64,000 nt of DNA from Flaccisagitta enflata (GCA_965153355.1 OZ231127.1:58156001-58220000); one strand, 5' to 3'. Positions 22,896-35,316 are shown, counted from the first letter of the stretch. Notes: generated by a model not told the origin, from the sequence alone. Numbers and translations are program-made.

Positions 22896-23111
22896 CCTGG
22901 TTCCTAACATTAAGTTCAACTAAACACTGGCTGAGTCTGAGGCCCATGGAAAAGAAGTTTGAAAGAAAAAGATCAACTTGGGGGGGGGGGCAGGGGCGGA
23001 GGTGAAATCTTACTGGAAAAAAGAAAAGGAAATGACAGAAGAAAAGGAAGAGTATGAGACGTATGACTTCTTTTTTAACTTACTTGTTTAAGATAAATAC
23101 AATCCACTTTT

Positions 23112-23267
23112 AGGTCGCACGCGAAACTATCACCCGCTATGTCGGTTGGTCTATCCGACTGATACAATTTGCAGTTCGGCATTTACTCTGCCCAAATGCT
23201 TGATTTGTCTACTGACTGCCCATGCCCATCCCTTTGCGATTTGGAAAGCCGTGTATCTGGCCTTGTT
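23112..23267 (+). mobile_element. AGTCGCG-family element, diverged
   Basis: Starts AGGTCGCACGCG after T4, has 'gtcggttggtctatcc', 'tgcccatcc' and ends GCCGTGTATCTGGCC then TTGTT. The 3' motif is degraded ('tttgcgattt'). Confidence 0.65.
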
Positions 23268-23900
23268 ACACTAAGCGTCACACGTGATTGTCCGTATTTT
23301 TGAGGGAGTGGAATGAAAGAAACAAAATCCAAGAATATGTATTCCCAGCCTAACTGGGCCCCTGTTAAACACGGACAATATGGTTGATAGGGGACGAGTG
23401 GGGCATGCATTTGGGGCAAACCAGCGACGTCAAACCCACCAGTTGTGACAATGACAAAGATGATTGACGAGGCACACTCACTAACCGACTGACCACTTGA
23501 CTGAGTAACAGAGATTAGAGCAACCAATTAATATCTATTCGGTGCACCTTTATTCATTTATGAAGGAAAGGGTTATTCAGATACGAATTTTAAGCGATAA
23601 AAGCGTATACGTATAGCTGTATCGGAGACACAATCACAAGGACGCATCCAAATGGGATAACTGGGGAAAAAAGAAACACACACGACGAAGACGTACCGGA
23701 AAGTGAAGTGAAAGTCTATGAGAGAAGGAAGAGGAAGAGTAAAGATGAGGAAGAGCTGAAAGCGATGATACTCAACGCGACGCGCGATGCGCGATAATAA
23801 CGACAAAGACGACGATGGCGACGACGACGATGATGAAGATGATGTGATGTAATGGACGACGAAGTTGACGATGACGACGATAAAGACGAAAAAGAAAGAA

Positions 23901-23902
<2 letters not shown>

Positions 23903-23976
<74 letters not shown>
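23903..23976. repeat. (GA)n microsatellite with GAC/GATGA flanks
   Basis: GA array flanked by degenerate ACG/ATG triplet-rich sequence (23790-23880 and 23977-24060). Confidence 0.95.
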
Positions 23977-23978
<2 letters not shown>

Positions 23979-24384
23979 TCAATGATGATGTCAATGTCAA
24001 TGATAGCAATGATGATAGCGACGACGACGACGACAACTACGACGACGTCAAACATGAAGAGAAAGAGAAAGGAAGAGAGACTTAACAGGGAGGGAAAGAG
24101 AAAAAAGAGAGACAAAAAAAAAAAGAAAAAAAAAAAAATACTCCGTCTTCATAATGTAGACTCAAATAATGGGTAGACATGATGGAAAGAAAGAGGAAAG
24201 AGAGAAAAAGTAAGAAATAGAAAGGAAACCAGTCACGTATGATTCGTCGTCTTCGTCGTCGTTGTCTTCATATGTTCCAGATGCATCATCATCTTTATCA
24301 TAGCTTTTAAAATTTTCATGATTTTCTTCATTGGGTTTCCCACTACTTTTCCCTTCTCTGAGTGACAAAACTAAATCAATGAGA

Positions 24385-24503
24385 AACAAGGCCAAGTAGG
24401 CCAATAAGGTGCGACGTGTGGATCGTCGAACGAATGCGTTACCCAACCAACCAACCGACCAACCAACGGACACAGCCAGTTATAGAGGTGCTTTGTCGCA
24501 CCT
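24385..24503 (-). mobile_element. AGTCGCG-family element, AGGTGCG variant, minus strand
   Basis: On the minus strand the 5' hairpin is AGGTGCGACAAAGCACCT. After a GGTTGGTTGGTCGGTTGG tract comes GTCGCACCT, the exact complement of the variant 5' motif, then GGCCTACTTGGCC and TTGTTT. It is a short member with a different terminal loop. Confidence 0.75.
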
Positions 24504-25145
24504 AAAAAGGAAAACAGTTACAAACCTTTTTTTCTAACTTGAACAAATAGCTTCCATATCAGACTCCATTTATAGTGCATGGCTAATAGGATATGACAGG
24601 TGGAACAATATCCCTCACAGGACGGAAAAGGAAAAAAGAAAAAAGACTAAACGATAAAGAAAGTGGCAAAGTCAAAGTCAACTAATCTTTTTTTTAAATG
24701 GAAAATGAAAAAAAAAAGGCTTGGCGATTCTATAAAAAGCTACTATTAGCAAACAGGTTTTTGTGTTTCCAACAGCCCAATTATTGTCGAACTAGAATCT
24801 TCACACTGGATACGCAAAAAAAAGAAAGAAAAAAGAAAGAAAAAAAAAGAACAAAAAAAAGAACAAAAATCATAACAAAACTATTTAAAGAAAAGCAAAA
24901 GAATGAAAAAACAAAAACAAAACTCAAGCAAAGCGAGGAACCAAAGAGGAAATAATAAAAAAATCCCTCCCATCAGTATTTCATTTTTGAGCCAACCATT
25001 GAGACTTTACCATGAAGGAATGTCACGTGTCCTGCGTAAATTCGGCGCATTCGTCGACTTCACCAATACATTATCTCTAGACGCTCCAAAATGCAATGAA
25101 GATAAAAAATGCTGTTATAATCCACAAATATTCGATTGCCTTTTT
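24504..25145. other. AT-rich, no gene
   Basis: A-rich low-complexity sequence at 24800-24960. 'aggtggaacaatatccctca' at about 24599-24618 matches a dispersed motif described in the findings. Confidence 0.5.
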
Positions 25146-25279
25146 AGTCGCGTGCACGCGACTCTATAACCCACTCTGTCCGTCTGTCCGTCGGTCGGTC
25201 ACACTTAGCGGTCACGCTTAGTTTTTTTCGCCGCTCCTGCCCACCCGCACGCGACTTCGGCTCGTGTATACGGCCTTTA
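25146..25279 (+). mobile_element. AGTCGCG-family element with perfect 18-bp palindrome
   Basis: The 5' end AGTCGCGTGCACGCGACT is its own reverse complement. A GTCTGTCCGTCGGTCGG tract follows, then 'ctgcccacccGCACGCGACT' and 'gtgtatacggcc'. The 3' motif GCACGCGACT complements this copy's own 5' AGTCGCGTGC, not the AGTCGCGGAC of other copies. Confidence 0.8.
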
Positions 25280-25443
25280 TTTTTTGTAGCCCGCTTTCCA
25301 CTTCACCTTAACGCGCACCAACAATGTACTCGTTCATGTATCGCCGTCTGCACCGATTGCCGTAACCTTTCTCGTCCTGACGCATCAGTCCACCCATTAG
25401 TCGCCAGTCCGTCAGTCAGTCCGCACGTAAAAATATCCAACTA

Positions 25444-25938
25444 CACTTTTTTTTTATAAGAACCAAGTTTATAAGAACGTTAGGCTTCAAATCGTCAAAA
25501 ATTTAAGAACATTGCTAAGAACATAAGAAGGCTTCATTCTTCAAAAATTTAAGAACATAAGGCTTAAAACCTTAAAAATTTAAGAACATTTTTTTTCGGG
25601 GCTTTTTTCAATCAATAGTTCTTTGTAAATGGACAGACTCTGTATCTTTTCTGTATAACAAATCACGTTTTTCTTTGTATAGCATATATTTTTCTACTTT
25701 TATTGATCTTGATTCATTCAAAATGTTTAAATCTGCTAGTTTGTTGTTTCATTGACATTTTCTTTCATTTTCTCCTTAATGACAAACTTAAAATTAATTA
25801 AGAACGTTCTTAATTGAAGGTTAAACTGTGTTTTTAAATTAAGAACAATTTAAGAACGTTCAAGCCTTGAAACTGCTCAAAATTTAAGAACATTAAAAGC
25901 TTACTCAAAAAATGACGTTCCTAATAAAAAAAAAAGTG
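25444..25938. mobile_element. TA-flanked MITE of about 495 bp
   Basis: The ends CACTTTTTTTTTATAAGAAC and (inverted) CACTTTTTTTTTTATTAGGAAC-like sequence are bounded by TA on both sides. The interior repeats 'aaatttaagaacatt' several times. Probably Tc1/mariner-derived and non-coding. Confidence 0.75.
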
Positions 25939-25939
25939 T

Positions 25940-26280
25940 AAAACGCAACAAGATTTTTTAACAATATTGGTACTTCTAAGCCGCTCTACAACACGCTAAT
26001 CCGTTCGTAAATCTATGATCAATCATATTGAACTTTTAATTTACCAAACATAATTTAGTACGTATTCACTCGACCCCCAGACCATACCAACCCCATCCCT
26101 CACCACCCCTCACCACCCATCAACAGCCGTCACCACCCCTCTTCCATTTTTTTCGTGCAAAGCACGACGTTTCTCCCGCGCTAAAAACTCGGCTCCTTCA
26201 ACGAGGCATATTTATGTTGCCTCTTTAAGTGCTATCGGCGGCTCGCTTTCTCACGATCTCTCAACCGAACAACAGTTCCG
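25940..26280. other. No gene recognised
   Basis: Contains a short CACCACCCCT-type cluster at 26095-26140 and otherwise unique AT-rich sequence. Confidence 0.5.
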
Positions 26281-26282
26281 CT

Positions 26283-26590
26283 CACAAGCCTCTCTGTCTC
26301 ACTCTGTCTCACTGTTTCACGGTTGCAAGCCTCCCTGTCTCACTCTGTCTCACTCTGTCTCACTGTTTCACGGTTGCAAGCCTCTCTGTCTCACTCTGTC
26401 TCACGGTTGCAAGCCTCTCTGTCTCACTCTGTCCCACGGTTGCAAGTCTCTCTGTCTAACTCTGTCTCACTGTTTCAGGGTTGCAAGCCTCTCTGTCTCA
26501 CTCTGTCTCACGGTTGCAAGCCTCTCTGTCTCACTCTGTTTCACAGTTGCAAGCCTCTTTGTCTTACTCTGCTTCACGGTTGCGTCTCAA
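26283..26590. repeat. Minisatellite of about 33-42 bp
   Basis: Seven to eight units of 'gcaagcctctctgtctcac' followed by variable CTGTCTCA blocks and 'cggttgc'. Confidence 0.9.
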
Positions 26591-27076
26591 ATCTGGCTGT
26601 CCGTCTAACTGTTGCTTGAATCTGTCTGTACACCTGTTCATATGTTTCTCTTATTTGCCTGGCCGGCATTGTTTCGGTTGGTTATTATTTATCAAGTATA
26701 GGTACATCGGTTTTAAATTCAATTTTCTATTTGTCAAAGAAAAAATCGATATCATCTACATGGCGTTTATCTTTGATACAGAATTTGTTTGTGTAAGTCT
26801 TTGTCCCTGTTTACTGTCTTTACAAATCACTCCAGCGGGAATTTGCGTCGCCTGCAAAATATATTCTCAAACAGTGACATGATACGCTGTACTTTATCTT
26901 TTAGCTGTAAGCCCGAATGTTTGACGCTCTCGTTGTTTGGTTCTGTGCCATTATTGTCAGACAGTCTGCTTAACCACATGACTGCCTTAAATTTTCTGTT
27001 TCCATAGCCTTTTTTTTTCTCCGTCAGTGTGTTATTCCGTCTATCTATGTGTTTCTGAGCCTGTGTCTGTGTTTAA

Positions 27077-27710
<634 letters not shown>

Positions 27711-28209
27711 GTCCTTGTTTTACGAGTGCATCGTAAAACGACTCGTTTAATTCCGTCTTTTACGACCTGTGAGCAGTTACAATGGTTGATGTGACTCATC
27801 ATTCGTCGTCGTCGACGTCGTCGTCGTCGTCATCGTCGTTTCCGTTTTCCGTTTCCGTTGAATGTTTGCGTTGGGAAAGTCCAGCGCGATAAAACGCAAT
27901 ACCTTATTTTATATCAACCAAGCCACAAGCAGAAATCTGATTAAATTGTCTGATGAAATTTTGAGGAGGGCACTCAAGGCCGAATCCTCAGCTGAAAATG
28001 CACCCAAACCACTCAAAGCAGAATCGGACTACAGTGGTTGCAATTTTTATTACTTATTGTAATTAAAGTTATCTATGAGCTGACTTCAAAAATATAATTT
28101 TCTTGGGCCTTGATTGATACTTTATTTGCATCACACTTGATCTTTTTTCATATTATCTTTTAACACAATCTATAATTGTAATTTTTTGAAAATCTTAAGA
28201 TGAAAATTT

Positions 28210-28480
28210 CAGGGGTGTATAAAGTTGAGTATTCCCCCCCCCCCCCGTGGGGGGGGGGAATAAAATCAAAAAGTTTGGAGATGGGGAAGACAATCAAAAT
28301 TTAAAATACAATTACTACAACACAATTTAACACTATTCAAACCTAAAATTTACTGTTTTATAGCTTTGAGGGAAGAAAATCAATGAGTTTGTAACGCGAC
28401 GCGACTTATCGCGGGGAAGGAAATCAAAGGCAGGGGGGGGGGGAATAAAATCAAACGCCGCTCAACTATATACACCCCTG
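28210..28480. mobile_element. hAT-type MITE (271 bp) with 8-bp duplication
   Basis: Begins CAGGGGTGTATAAAGTTGAG and ends 'ctcaactatatacacccctg', about 20-bp TIRs. The 8-bp duplication GAAAATTT is exact at 28202-28209 and 28481-28488. The interior has a C14 GT G11 inverted homopolymer near the left end and a G10 run near the right. An 8-bp duplication and a CAGGGGTG terminus fit hAT. A second copy lies at 57606-57931 in opposite orientation. Confidence 0.93.
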
Positions 28481-28586
28481 GAAAATTTCCAAAATTCATA
28501 TTTTTGATTTTTTTTTTCAAATGATCATTTATTTTGTTTACTTTCTAAAAATATCAAAGCTGGAAATGAAAAATCTAGATTTTTTT

Positions 28587-28838
28587 AGTCGCGTGCTATG
28601 CGACTTTATAAGCCACTTTTCAGTTGGTGGGTTGGTTCGTTGGTTGGTTGGTTGGTCCCTCGGTCGGTCCGTCACAAAACTGTTTCAAAGGCTTTTTAAA
28701 GTGTTTTTCATGTCTTGGAATGGAAGAGCAGGAAGTTTGTGGAGTAAACAGTCATTTAAAATGTTTTTTTTTTAAATGATGTTTGTCTGTCTGTCTGTCT
28801 GCCTGACTTTTTTTGAAAGTGCCAAGGCACGCGACTTA
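28587..28838 (+). mobile_element. AGTCGCG-family element
   Basis: 5' AGTCGCGTGCTATGCGACT, a GGTT/GGTCGGTCC tract, 'gtcacaaaactgtttcaaag', a GTCT run and 3' GCACGCGACT, the complement of its own 5' motif. The terminal hairpin and TTGTT are not recognisable. Confidence 0.65.
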
Positions 28839-29047
28839 AGTCTAATGACCTTCTTTACTTCTAGACCATTTTTTATGATAGATTTTTATATCCTTGAAAA
28901 GAATCTTGATAATTCTTTCTTTATAATTTGTGAAAAATAGTGTTAAAATAAGGATAAATCTAAACAGAGAAAACTGATGATAAATCAACCTTTTTTCATA
29001 AATTAGATAAACCAGTTTTTAGGAGTCTCCAACAAGAGATAAAAATA

Positions 29048-29162
29048 AACAAAGCCGGATACATGGCTATCAAAGTCACGTGCGGGTGGGCAGGGGCCAT
29101 GTTTGACCGACGGACCAACCGACTGACAGACAAAGCGGGTTGTAGAGTCGCGCGCATGCAAT
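29048..29162 (-). mobile_element. AGTCGCG-family element, short, minus strand
   Basis: Minus strand: 'TTGCATGCGCGCGACTCTAC', GTCTGTCAGTCGGTTGG, 'ctgcccacccGCACGTGACT', 'agccatgtatccggc', TTGTTT. Confidence 0.7.
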
Positions 29163-29649
29163 TAAAAACAACATAGTTAAAAATGAAAATAAGGGATGTC
29201 TTGCTTCATTCCACTCAAGTCCGAATTCTGATTAAAGTGGTTTCAGTTTAAAATAGTGCAAAATTCGGCCTGAAATGGTTCCCCCGAAATTTTTTTATGT
29301 TTGTTCATTCGTGAATTTATGAAGAATACAAGTGCTATGATCACATTTTGAACTACGATTTCTAATTATTACCGTTACGGGCAAGTTAGGAAATTGGACT
29401 TGAAATCAAGGGAAATTCTTCAGGTCGACATTAGCTGCTTTTAGATAATCATCTTCTCTGCTTTAACAAGTTCTTGCTATTCATTGCAATCTGTTTCTGT
29501 CAAAGAAATAAGATAGTTTAGTCGTTCATTTGCCGTTCGCAAATAGCCTCATTTGCGCACTTGCATCAAATTAAATCAACCCTTGCTCATTTTTTCTCAT
29601 CTTTCACTCGCATATTTCTTTCTTTATCTTATCACAGGTCCTTTTGCTG

Positions 29650-29653
<4 letters not shown>

Positions 29654-29740
<87 letters not shown>
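29654..29740. repeat. (CT)n microsatellite
   Basis: CT array of about 85 bp. Confidence 0.97.
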
Positions 29741-29741
<1 letters not shown>

Positions 29742-30021
29742 TCTCACTCATAATATCGGTTTTCTCTCCATGACTGATTAAACCACGAGAGAACTTGAAA
29801 AGAACGGGAAAAATTCCTCTACTCATTAAAACGTCGTTAGTGGCGGCAAGGCGCTCACTCTCTTCTGTCGCCATCTTTCTCTCTGTCTCCATCTGTCTCT
29901 CTGTATCATCTGTCTCTCTGTATCACTCTCTGTCCTAATCTTTCCAGCTGTTACTTTCTGTCTCACTCTCAGTCTTACTCTTTGTCTCTCTAACTCTATC
30001 TCCGACAATGACAATAGACAA

Positions 30022-30140
30022 TTGACAAGTAGAACAATATTCCTCACTAATCCCAAAATGGAAGAGGGCCTTGTGAACCCTCACTGTCTAGTTGCTAGTT
30101 TCCCATTTGGCAAAATTAACAAGAGAAACATTCATTCGGA
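30022..30140 (+). repeat. Dispersed 'AAGTGGAACAATATCCCTCA' repeat, copy
   Basis: Contains 'aagtagaacaatattcctca', 'gggccttgtgaaccctcact' and 'tttcccatttggca'. The same order of blocks occurs at 57410-57580 and, more diverged, at 43655-44010. Confidence 0.6.
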
Positions 30141-30149
30141 GTCTTGCCA

Positions 30150-30724
30150 TGCTTCAGTGTACTCTTCGTCTCACTCACTGACCTCATCTGTCTCACTTTC
30201 TGTCCTCATCTGTCTCGCTTTCTGTCTTCATCTGTCTCGCTCTCTGTCTCACTCTCTGTCTCTCTCTCTCTCTCTCTGTCTTCATCTGTCTCACTCTCTG
30301 TCCTCATGTGTTTCATTATCTGTCTCACTCTCTGCCTCGTTCCCTGTCCTCATCTGTCTCACTCTCTGTCTTCATGTCTCGTTGTCTTTTTGTCAGTATT
30401 TCCTCTCTATCTCATTCTCTCATATTCTCAATGCAATGAAAACCCGGCGCGCAGCAGCGATTCATATAAATATAACCGTCGGCGCTGTTATTTGAGTGCC
30501 GGTCTTTGAGCGCCGGTTTCGTCGAGGCAAATCATCGGCGTCATTCTCTCGGCAACCGGCGTCATTTTCAATCCCTTTAAACAGGCGTCACTCATAATTT
30601 CTCACTCTGTCTCGGCCTCAGCCTGGCTGTTTCTGTTGGTCTCTATGTCTGTTTGACTGTCTACCACGCTCTGTATCTGTTTCTAGCTGTGTCTGTGTCT
30701 GTGTCTGTGTCTGTATTTTTGTCC

Positions 30725-30789
<65 letters not shown>

Positions 30790-30820
30790 TCCCTTTCTCT
30801 CTCTCTCTCTATCTTCTGTG
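30150..30820. repeat. CTGTCTCA-type low complexity and (CT)n
   Basis: Imperfect CTGTCTCACT/CTGTCCTCAT repeats at 30170-30420, a short unique part, then a CT array at 30728-30785. Confidence 0.85.
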
Positions 30821-31015
30821 ATAGATGATGAAAGCCACCATGTAAACTACTGTGTGAAGTATAAAGAAATTAACCTGTATGAAGTAGATGAAAAAATTGA
30901 TTTTGAACAAATTTACTCAGTAGACATAGACAATGTTCTTGAAGTAGCTCAAGTCATTCTCAAAATCTGGGATTTGGGATATGGAAAGAAACAGATGCGA
31001 CAAAACCTGAATTAG
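30820..31015 (+). pseudogene. Unrecognised 3' coding fragment, about 65 codons
   Basis: The open frame after the CT array encodes mixed-complexity protein ('SHHVNYCVKYKEINLYEVDE' and 'VAQVILKIWDLGYGKK') ending in TAG. It is not repeat translation. The sequence 'ctatcttctgtgatag' just upstream could serve as a splice acceptor, so a terminal exon is possible. The following 3' UTR-like DNA ends in AATTC pentamers like a LINE tail, so a truncated retrotransposon ORF is an equal alternative. I do not recognise the protein. Confidence 0.35.
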
Positions 31016-31231
31016 AAGAGTAGGCAGCTGTTACTTATTTATTTCTTTATTGTATTGTTACAAAGTTATTGAAAGTTGTTAGGTAATAATACGTAAGATA
31101 TATTGTAGATGTAAAATTGAAGCCGTACAGTGAAAATGTGATTCTAAATCATGTCCTTGTACTTAATCACAATGTGGATTTTTGTACGAAAGTGCTATCA
31201 ATTTAATGGACCATTAAATTCAATTCAATTC

Positions 31232-31236
<5 letters not shown>
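31016..31236 (+). mobile_element. Candidate LINE 3' end with (AATTC)n tail
   Basis: AT-rich 3' UTR-like sequence closing with 'gaccattaaattcaattc' and further AATTC units, then a CT array. Terminal pentamer repeats parallel the (CTTAC)n of the element at 945-5390. Confidence 0.5.

Positions 31237-31320
<84 letters not shown>
31237..31320. repeat. (CT)n microsatellite
   Basis: CT array of about 83 bp joined to the AATTC tail. Confidence 0.97.
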
Positions 31321-31324
<4 letters not shown>

Positions 31325-31520
31325 GACAGTTTTTTTTTTACATCTCTCCATCATTCCCGTATCAAAAGGATTTCTTACGTGAAACTAACTCTCTTTATTC
31401 CTCTCTATTGACGCTCATATCGCAGGAAATAAGTCGAGAAAGAATAATTGCTCTACACGGTATTCTTGAAGAATTTTTTGCCGTCTTTTGTTTATATGTG
31501 TTTTTAAGCGGTCTATTGAT

Positions 31521-31621
31521 TTAGGGGTAGGGGTGGGGTTAGGGTTAGGGTTAGGGATAGGGTTGGGAATAGTTTTAGGGTTAGGGGTAGGGCTAGCGTT
31601 AGGGCTAGGGTAGGTTAGGTT
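31521..31621 (+). repeat. Interstitial telomere-like (TTAGGG) block
   Basis: About 100 bp of degenerate TTAGGG units (TTAGGG, TTGGG, TAGGGG, TTAGGGCTAGGG). The longest clean stretch is about three units. Confidence 0.8.
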
Positions 31622-31711
31622 TTACATGCTACAGTCCGAATCAGCTCGTATTGAAGCTTCGCTTTGGCGGAGGATTCCGAGAAAAAACAAAAGACGTCAA
31701 AAAATTCTTGG

Positions 31712-31876
31712 AAATCGCCCTCTACACGACGCTATAAGCCACTTTTCGCTCCACTGGTCCGTCGGTCCGTCACATATTCATTTAACATTATTGCGTTTCT
31801 CGCGTTGCCCCTCCTGCCATAGATTTCTTTAGAAGCCTTTTCCATCCCTGCCCCTGTCCACCTCCACGCGATAGAT
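31712..31876 (+). mobile_element. AGTCGCG-family element, highly diverged
   Basis: Recognised by 'cgctataagccacttttcg', 'ggtccgtcggtccgtcacat' and 'cccctgtccacctccacgcg'. The 5' hairpin and 3' hairpin are not preserved. Confidence 0.4.
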
Positions 31877-31951
31877 AGGAAGAATGACAAACCTATTAAC
31901 ACAGACACAGACACTCAAACAAACACACATAGAAACACACAGACAAACACG

Positions 31952-31954
<3 letters not shown>

Positions 31955-32024
<70 letters not shown>
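31955..32024. repeat. (AC)n microsatellite
   Basis: AC array in ACAC/ACGC-rich context. Confidence 0.97.
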
Positions 32025-32027
<3 letters not shown>

Positions 32028-32468
32028 AACACGGAAGCGCGTCAGCCTTCACGTCGAAGTAGAAGTAGTTTCCTCCATAGAATGACGCGAAGCTGTTGCT
32101 CACCTTTGGCGGTCAGCAGACAATTGATTCAATGATATTACTACGTTCTCACACACAGAACGAAATGAAGCTGATGACAGATATGAGATTCAATGGCAGG
32201 AAATAGGCGGCAAACGATCCACACTTGAAGGTGTTTGGCCTTGACTTTTATTGAGGCGAGACCTATTCCTACAGAGAGGAGAGAAAGAGAGAGAAAGAGA
32301 TGATCAGAGGTATTGAGCATCCGTGGGACCACATATCAAAGCTCTACGTCCCCCATGCTCTTCCTCAATTTCCATGTCATCATCCTCTTCCTCCACTTCT
32401 CCCTCCATCTCTTCTTCATCGCAACTTCCTCCCTTGGTCAAAATTCAGTGAAGAATTTAAAGTCTCTT

Positions 32469-32873
<405 letters not shown>

Positions 32874-33019
32874 CAATAATAACCAGGGATTAGAATTCAC
32901 CCTTGCATCTCATTTGCATATTTGGATTCTCTTCCATTCAAAGCAGTTTTGCAATTTCATCGTGATGTGGGAAAACTTGAAGCTTAAATCAATTGGATGT
33001 CAAACGTCACTGTAAACAT

Positions 33020-33185
<166 letters not shown>

Positions 33186-33593
33186 AATAGTGTTAGTATG
33201 CATTCTACAGAAAGTAGGACATGGAACAAACGGACAGAAAAACAAATCTTCGTACAGAAAGACAGATTGACGAAACAGGCAAACAGACAGGATTAGGAAC
33301 AAAGCGAGCGCATGCGTCAGAAAATCTACGCGATAAAACGAGTATAACAGGGGGAGAGTCAGAGATTGAGACAGAGAGAAGCAGAAGTGTCAAAAACCGT
33401 TTAAAGAGGTGTCAAACGCTAAAAGAAGGAAAATTGAAGGGAGAAGGGTTAGGTCAAAGAGGTCATCTGCACATCCACAGAAAGGTCAGTCAACTGGTCA
33501 GAGTTAAACGGGAGATTCCAACTCGTGTGAGGAAGAGAAGCGGTTTTTTTTCTGAAACTTTTGCACCTTTATGCAAAGAGTCATGCAAATTTA

Positions 33594-34200
33594 ACCTTGG
33601 GGAAATAAAAAATGGCGGATTTTGGAAAACTATTCTTATCTACCTTTAATTGAATAAAAACTATAAAAAATCGGTGACCATTGTAAAGCTCTGCGAATGA
33701 TCTTTAAAATGAGACGTTGCTGGTTGTCCTAACTTTATCCGTTTAGAAATGGCATTGGAAAGAAGACAGGTTGTCAGGAATTTGAGAAATTCACTCCAGA
33801 TATGCGTGTTTTATGTTTGTTGTTACATAGAAACTAAACGCATTGAGTAAAAAATTCGTTCTTGGCGCCATTTTGGAGAAAATTCGAAGCTCTTTAATTT
33901 GCTCATGGATATCATGTAGCTGTGACAATTCTGAATTGCATTATTGAGAAAAACGTTGAGACATTAATTACTAGTAGAAAAAAAGACGATATTTGTCCTT
34001 TTTCCAATCAGTGATATTTTTCTTCAAACTTATGCCATTTCTATACGAATAAAGCTAGGAATGCCAGAAACGACTCAAATGAAAGATCTTTCGAAGGGCT
34101 TTCCGGGCATCACCAATTTCAATCCATTTTTCTTATGCTATGGTTCAAAAGAAAGCTTTTAATCTTTTTAAAAATCCGCCATTTTTTATTTCCCCAAGGT
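33594..34200. mobile_element. TA-flanked inverted-repeat element, 607 bp
   Basis: The termini ACCTTGGGGAAATAAAAA and inverted TTTTTATTTCCCCAAGGT match over about 30 bp (through GGCGGATTTT). TA lies on each side (33592-33593, 34201-34202). No transposase frame; likely a Tc1/mariner-type MITE. Confidence 0.85.
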
Positions 34201-34281
34201 TATGAGTAACAGTTGCTAAAGTGTCTCATCTGTCCGTGGCAAATTTGTCACTTGCAGACAGCCAAAATGAAGCGCAAGAAA

Positions 34282-34461
34282 AACAAGGCCGGATACTCGG
34301 CAACCTTAGTCGCGGACAGGTGGGCAGGGGCAGTGATGAGGGGGCCAGTCAAGTACTCTGGCAGGGGTGGTGAGGCGAAAACGCGCTAAATCACCAAATG
34401 TGACAGACGGAGGGATGGACGGATGGACGGATGGACCCATATAGTCGCGTGCTCGAATGAA
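34282..34461 (-). mobile_element. AGTCGCG-family element, minus strand
   Basis: Minus strand: degraded left arm then CACGCGACTATATGGGTCC, GTCCATCC repeats, 'cacatttggtgatttagcgcg', 'ctgcccacctGTCCGCGACT', 'gccgagtatccggc', TTGTTT. Confidence 0.7.
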
Positions 34462-34528
34462 GCGATTTGTGGAGGATGTTTAGCAAGCAGGCTATATGTC
34501 AAACAGATGAATGCCCTAACTTTAACAA

Positions 34529-35075
34529 AACAAGCCCAACGGGCCAACAGTTGCGTGCTCCATTTCACAAATACGCTACTACTACTAATACTACTACACA
34601 CATATTCCTTCCTTCCTCCCTTTTTCCTTCCTTCCTCCCTTCTTCCCCTCCTCCCTTCCCCCTTCTTTCTTTTGTTTTCTCTTCCAATTCTTCTTTCCTT
34701 CCTACCCTCTTTTCTTCCATTTCCAAAATTTTCCAATGTTCCACAAAGCAATGTTCTAAAATGTTCCACAATGTGCTGAAAATACCAAAAAAAAAACCAA
34801 AAATACCCAAAAATACCCAAAAGTGCCCAAAAATACCTAAAAATACCCAAAAATACCCCAAAACACCCTTAAGTACCTCAAGTACCTAGAGTAACATAAT
34901 TATCCTAAAGTACCCTGAAGTACCCTAAAGTACCCTGAAATACCCTGAAGTACCCTAACGTACCTTTAATTACCTTAGAAAGTTATAATTTCAACAATGT
35001 GACAGACCGACAGACAGATGGACGGACGGACCTATCAACTGACAGACCAAGGTGTAGAGTCGCGTGCACGCGACT
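34529..35075 (-). mobile_element. AGTCGCG-family element with a 10-bp repeat core, minus strand
   Basis: Minus strand 5' end AGTCGCGTGCACGCGACT, then GTCC/GTCT repeats. The core contains an array of about 10-bp units. Far away it ends GCACGCAACT, TTGGCCCGTTGGGC and TTGTT. The 3' motif complements the 5' AGTCGCGTGC with one mismatch and the terminal stem GGCCC/GGGC(C) is kept, so this looks like one element of about 550 bp. Confidence 0.6.
34785..34985. repeat. Short-period minisatellite (about 10 bp)
   Basis: 'aaaatacccaaaaataccc' units grade into 'taccctgaagtaccctaaag' units. Confidence 0.85.
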
Positions 35076-35316
35076 AAGAATCTGATTTTAAGCGTCTGTT
35101 CATGACCTCAATCCTATTAAATGAATAGGAAGTTAAAAATCAATAGGACACATATTCCATTATGAACAATTAAGTCTGGAATGTCATTTGGGATGATTAT
35201 TATCAAAAAATCATAGACCTCCATAACAGGTACTGTATCAATTTCATAATTGTCACTGCTGATGAGAAATTCCTTAGGAAAGACAGCCCTCAAGTTCATC
35301 CTAACATCATCCTAAA

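Noticed and set aside
23573-24176. Membrane-like 180-codon minus frame
   Set aside because: Composition comes from CT/ACG low-complexity DNA; no consistent protein features.
31521-31621. True chromosome end
   Set aside because: Units are degenerate, short and internal; ordinary sequence continues on both sides.
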